Assembly: GCA_029932795.1 (NCBI GenBank)
Contig: JAOZPL010000065.1
Coordinates: 1,838 to 9,037 of the forward strand
Length of the DNA stretch: 7,200 nucleotides
Direction: 5' to 3'
From: Candidatus Zixiibacteriota bacterium
GTDB taxonomy: Bacteria; Zixibacteria; MSB-5A5; GN15; FEB-12
Below, piece by piece: positions 4,134-7,200 of this stretch (its first letter is position 1; every line of letters begins with the position of its first letter). A program made the position numbers and the translations under genes. Below the pieces are notes generated by a model. That model was given only the letters and a program-made list of their open reading frames with translations. It searched no databases and was not told the DNA's origin.

Positions 4134-6616
4134 CAGGCTGTCACCTCCGCCGCGGCTTTGGCTTTCCGCTTCTCTTTTTTGGCCTTATTCTTCGCCTCTT
4201 CTTCAGCCAGCACCTTCATGGTGAACTCGATCTCTTCGGTCGTAACCGCCTTGACCGCATCTTCTATCTCGCGCATGACCTTGGCGAATTTCTGGCCTTC
4301 AGCGGCAGATATCCACTCCAGTCGCAGCCTCTCCGGTCGGATACCGAGCTTGTCCAGCTTGTTCCACATACGATCCATCCGCTTCTGGGTCCATCGCACA
4401 GCGCTGATATAGTGGCAATCGCTGAAATGACAACCGGAAACGAGCACTATCGGCGCCCCGAGGCGGAAAGCATGCCAGACGAACTTCTCATCGACACGGC
4501 CGGAGCACATAGTTCGTATCAGGCGACATGTCGTGGGATACTGCAATCTGGCCGTTCCGGCATCATCGCCGCCAGCATAACTGCACCAGTTACAGGCAAA
4601 GGTCAGCAGATGTTTATGAGGCTCGACCTCCAAGATGGCTTCAATCTGGGCCATCATTTGCTCATCGGTGAAATGCCGCATGGTGATAGCGTCCTGCGGA
4701 CACTCCGCCGCACAGGCGCCGCATCCGGCACAGGCGGCCTGGATGATAATCGGAGCTTTCTCGGCTTTGCGGTCAGGAGCAAGAATAGCATTATAAGGAC
4801 AGACCTTGGCACAGATGCCGCAGTAGTTGCATTTATCCGTATCTATCTGCGAAGTAATAGCCTCAACCTTGGTCTTGCCGGCATTTAGCAGAATACTGGC
4901 TCTGGCCGCAGCAGCGCTGGCCTGAGTCACGCTGTCCTTGACATCCTTGGGGGATTCCACGCATCCGGCCAGATAGATACCTCTGGTCGGTGCATCCACC
5001 GGCTTCAGTTTGGGGTGCGATTCCATGATAAAACCGTCAGAGGTGGTGGACAGTGTCAGCAGCTTCCTGATACTGTCACCATCCTGCCGCGGTATTACCC
5101 CTTGAGACAGGACGATCATCTCCAGTTCGTGCTTCTCGAGCCTGCCGGTGGTGGTATTCTCCACGGTCAAAGTGAGATTGCGTGTATCCGGATTCTCGAT
5201 AACCTCCCCGGGTATCCCCCGGATGTATCTGACACCTTCCTCCTTGCTGCGCATATACAGGTCTTCAAAGCCCTTCCCGAAAGCGCGGATATCCATATAA
5301 AACACCTTGGCCTCGATCCCGGGATAATGATCGCACAATAAAAGCGTATCCTTGACTGTATTCATGCAGCAAATGTTACTGCAGTACGGATTGCCACGGC
5401 CGTCACGAGAGCGAGAGCCCACACACTGAATAAAGCCGATCGTTTGTGGTGCCCTGCGATCACTTGGGCGAATAAAATGCCCTTCTGTCGGCCCACCGGC
5501 ACAGATTAACCGTTCGAATTCCATGCTGGTGATGACGTTCTCATACCGCGTATAGCCGTACTCATCGTATTCGGTTGGGTCATAGACCTGCATGCCGGTT
5601 GCCGTGATGATCACACCGACCTCGATCTTGACAAGTTCGTCCTGATCGTCGTAGTTAATGCATTTTTTCTCACAGACCTCAGCACACTTACCGCAGGCGA
5701 TCGGGTTGTTGCCCAAGCAGTTCTCCATGTTAAGGATATACGCTGACGGCACCGCCTGTGGAAAAGGCAGATAAATAGCTTTGCGTGAGGAAAAACCCTG
5801 CTGATACTCATCCGGTACCGCTACCGGACAAACCTTGGAACACTCAGCACAGGCCGTGCACTCACTGGCATCCACATACCGCGCCTTTTTGCGAACCGTG
5901 ACCTGAAAATTGCCGACATAGCCTGTTACCGACTCCACTTCGCTGAAAGTCATCAGCTCGATCCGGGGATGTCGACCGACATCCATCATTTTGGGGCCGA
6001 GTATTCATATAGAGCAATCCATAGTCGGATAGGTCTTGTCAAGGGCAGCCATGATGCCGCCGATAGTTGGTTCCTTCTCAACCAGATAGACCTGATGGCC
6101 ACCGTCGGCCAGATCAAGGGCAGCCTGGATACCAGCGATACCGCCACCAACGACCAAGGCGGCCTTGGTAATTGGTACCACAGCTTCTGTCTGTGCCTCC
6201 AGCACCCGGGCTCTGGCAACGCCGCTGCGGATAAGGTCCTTGGCTTTCTCGGTTGCTTTCTCTTTCTCGTTCTGGTGAACCCAGCTACACTGCTCACGGA
6301 TATTAACCATCTCAAACAGGTATGGATTCAAACCGGCATCCGCGACGCATTCCCGGAACGTCGGCTCGTGGATTTTCGGAGTACAGGAGGCTACCACGAC
6401 ACGGTTCAGATTATGCTCGCGTATCGCCTTCTTGATCTCATTCTGACCGGGGTCGGCGCAAGTGTATTTGTTCTGGACCACAACCGCTACGTCATCCAGC
6501 GTCCTGGCATACTCGCTAACAGCGGCGCAGTCAATCGTACCGGCGATATTCAATCCACACTCACAGACAAAGACACCAATCCGTAACTCTTCGGGCTTTG
6601 TCAATTCATTCGCCAT
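4133..6616 (-). CDS. hdrA: HdrA-MvhD fusion, predicted selenoprotein (Sec at residue 204)
   Basis: Read through one in-frame TGA (6007-6005), this is a single 827-residue protein. HdrA is the FAD subunit that bifurcates electrons, sending one to ferredoxin and the other to a disulfide-type acceptor. Domains in order: an N-terminal HdrA region with Cys18/Cys20, Cys53 and Cys78 (about 1-150); an FAD-binding GGGIAG at 157-162 and EKEPTIGG at 180-187; a CSI-Sec-ILGPKMMDVGRHP segment with Cys201 and Sec204. Next is an inserted ferredoxin region (Cys253, 256, 259, 263; then Cys300, 308, 311, 315, 319), followed by the HdrA cysteine cluster Cys398, 412, 416, 417 and a second dinucleotide-domain part ending IYLAGCVESPKDVKDSV. 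Two [4Fe-4S] ferredoxin motifs follow (Cys596, 599, 602, 606 and Cys629, 632, 635, 639). The MvhD/FlpD domain has Cys675, 678, 697, 704, 729 and 734, and the protein ends in a Lys/Glu/Ala-rich tail. The ATG at 6616 has GGGAG 7 bases upstream. The second half alone (ATG 5989) lacks a ribosome site and would begin inside the flavin domain. A nonsense mutation is the alternative. Confidence 0.9.
5957..6001 (-). promoter_or_regulatory. Candidate bacterial SECIS element in hdrA mRNA
   Basis: Counting from the first base after the UGA, a 7-bp perfect stem GGAUGUC/GACAUCC (+21 to +27 with +32 to +38; window 5984-5967) closes a GGUC loop whose first G is at +28. A lower stem pairs CUCGG with UCGAG (+4 to +8 with +44 to +48, one G-U pair) and CC with GG (+9,+10 with +41,+42, one A bulged), separated from the upper stem by an internal loop. 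Bacterial SECIS elements lie within the coding region just after the UGA and have a G-containing apical loop about 16-37 bases downstream. The E. coli fdhF loop also contains GGUC. The fold was done by hand. Confidence 0.7.
6005..6007 (-). other. In-frame TGA read as selenocysteine (hdrA codon 204)
   Basis: The codon falls between TMDCSI and ILGPKM, at the position where HdrA homologues carry Cys in the CSICILxPKM block. Both flanking ORFs are in the same frame (starts 627 bases apart). Other genes in the window end in TGA, so TGA is a normal stop here and decoding as Sec would need the local stem-loop. Confidence 0.8.
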
Positions 6617-6623
6617 ATCTCTT

Positions 6624-6628
6624 CTCCC
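6624..6628 (-). promoter_or_regulatory. Ribosome-binding site of hdrA
   Basis: The minus strand reads GGGAG, 7 bases before the ATG at 6616, in the 33-base gap after the HdrD/HdrB-like gene. It fixes the hdrA start and shows that the two genes are closely spaced in one operon. Confidence 0.7.
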
Positions 6629-6649
6629 ATTACTTCCTTATCTGAAACT

Positions 6650-7200
6650 TCAACCCTCGAGAGCTGAAGCCACTAAGTTCACAAAATCAGTCAGCTCTAT
6701 ATCTACTTTTTCAGATTCTTCACCACATTGCGAGCACCGAAAATGGATCTGGCATTTCGGGCAGGCGGTCACCAGTGTCCGGGCTCCGGTGTCTCTGGCT
6801 TCGACCAGCCTACTGTGTTGGATCTGCTTGGAGGTGGCATCACAGTTCATCCAGTTGGTGGTACCACAGCAAATCGCACCGCGCCGGCTGCGGGGCATTT
6901 CATTCAGGCTGACCCCGGGAATAGAAGTCATCACCTCCCGTGGTTGATTGTAAATGCCCATATATCTTCCCAGGCGACAGGGGTCCTGGAACGTAACTTC
7001 CAAGGAGAGATCGTGGAAATGGAACTTATCCATGTTCTCCGCAACCACTTCGCTTATGTGCTTCACCTCAAAGCCTGTGGCCCCGAGTCTTTCCGGGTAG
7101 AGCTGTTTCAACGCAAGGGCACATTCCGGACAGGCGGTCACGACGGTTTTAGCACCAGTCTGTTCGATTGCTTTAAGATTCATCTGGCCCAGTTCATCAT
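6650..7200 (-). CDS. HdrD/HdrB-like iron-sulfur protein with CCG domains (5' truncated by window edge)
   Basis: The frame is open to the right edge, so the N-terminus is missing. An internal ATG at 7183 is probably not the start, because DELGQ precedes it in frame and the first CCG domain is cut. Numbering from that Met, Cys18-Pro-Glu-Cys21 (TVVTACPEC) is the end of the first CCG domain. A complete second CCG domain follows: DPC at 67-69, CCG at 105-107 and CPKC at 141-144, which is the CX35CCX34CXXC spacing of Hdr-type cysteine-rich domains. Such domains bind the noncubane iron-sulfur cluster that carries out disulfide chemistry in HdrB/HdrD and occur also in GlpC and LutA. A further CxxC (Cys150, Cys153) follows the domain. 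The gene ends at a TGA 33 bases before hdrA, so it is probably the disulfide-type catalytic or electron-transfer partner of the HdrA-MvhD protein. I cannot see whether it has an N-terminal HdrC-like ferredoxin part, which would decide between HdrD-like and HdrB-like. Confidence 0.85.
   Translation of the reverse strand, partial: DELGQMNLKAIEQTGAKTVVTACPECALALKQLYPERLGATGFEVKHISEVVAENMDKFHFHDLSLEVTFQDPCRLGRYMGIYNQPREVMTSIPGVSLNEMPRSRRGAICCGTTNWMNCDATSKQIQHSRLVEARDTGARTLVTACPKCQIHFRCSQCGEESEKVDIELTDFVNLVASALEG

Noticed and set aside
4127..4888. A 253-codon plus-strand ORF opposite the ferredoxin and MvhD part of hdrA
   Set aside because: The minus strand carries clear cysteine motifs through the whole interval, and the plus-strand product is low in recognisable structure.
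4133..5989. Treating the second half of hdrA as an independent gene starting at ATG 5989
   Set aside because: There is no ribosome site, the protein would begin inside the flavin domain, and it continues the upstream frame exactly.
5969..6586. A 205-codon plus-strand ORF opposite the N-terminal part of hdrA
   Set aside because: It is antisense to a conserved flavoprotein region, its translation has no family features, and the open frame is a by-product of hdrA codon use.
4133..6616. hdrA as a pseudogene with a nonsense mutation
   Set aside because: Apart from the TGA the frame is intact for 827 codons, all cysteine motifs are kept, and the TGA coincides with the known Cys/Sec position and is followed by a SECIS-like hairpin. 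Not fully excluded without the selenium genes of the host.
1..7200. General reassignment of TGA to an amino acid in this organism
   Set aside because: The HdrD/HdrB-like, hdrA, lptE-like, porV-like and lipoprotein genes all end sensibly at TGA, and Trp is encoded by TGG.
1..7200. tRNA, rRNA, CRISPR array or insertion sequence
   Set aside because: No cloverleaf-like or rRNA sequence, no regularly spaced long repeats and no transposase-like product were seen.

Overview
The window reads as a bacterial chromosome segment of moderate GC. It comes from a diderm with an anaerobic electron-bifurcation system. Evidence for an outer membrane is an LptE-like lipoprotein, a PorV/PorQ-type barrel and a small lipoprotein. 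Evidence for anaerobic redox metabolism is an HdrA-MvhD fusion beside an HdrD/HdrB-like iron-sulfur protein. PorV/PorQ barrels are typical of the FCB group (Bacteroidota, Fibrobacterota and candidate phyla such as Zixibacteria or KSB1), so a lineage of that kind is my inference. The sequence alone does not fix the taxon.

Almost everything is on the minus strand, read here from right to left. (1) 7200-6650: C-terminal part of an HdrD/HdrB-like CCG-domain protein. (2) 6616-4133: hdrA fused to mvhD, 827 residues, with an in-frame TGA at 6007-6005 that I read as selenocysteine. (3) 4133-3978: a 51-residue zinc-ribbon protein whose ATG overlaps the hdrA stop. (4) 3977-3780: a 198-base gap with repeat-like motifs, a small palindrome and a possible promoter for the next unit. 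(5) 3779-2511: hutI, imidazolonepropionase. (6) about 2467-1973: an LptE-like lipoprotein. (7) 1907-951: a PorV/PorQ-family outer-membrane protein. (8) 947-477: a small NTF2-like lipoprotein, coupled to the barrel gene. At the left edge the end of an unrecognised plus-strand gene (1-389) converges on this cluster.

The main result is the hdrA gene. A standard reading splits it into a 203-residue N-terminal ORF and a 618-residue C-terminal ORF. Both are in the same frame and are separated by one TGA plus five codons. The TGA sits where the family normally has Cys, in a CSI-C-I-L-x-P-K-M context just after the FAD-binding region. A two-part stem-loop with a GGUC apical loop begins 4 bases after the TGA, as expected of a bacterial SECIS element. 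Five other genes in the window end in TGA, so general recoding of TGA is unlikely.

The Hdr genes probably act together. MvhD would take electrons from a partner dehydrogenase or hydrogenase. HdrA would bifurcate them at its FAD, and the HdrD/HdrB-like CCG protein would pass one branch to a disulfide-type or other acceptor. The hutI-lptE-porV-lipoprotein group appears to be a separate transcription unit, mostly for envelope biogenesis, with a histidine-degradation enzyme at its head.
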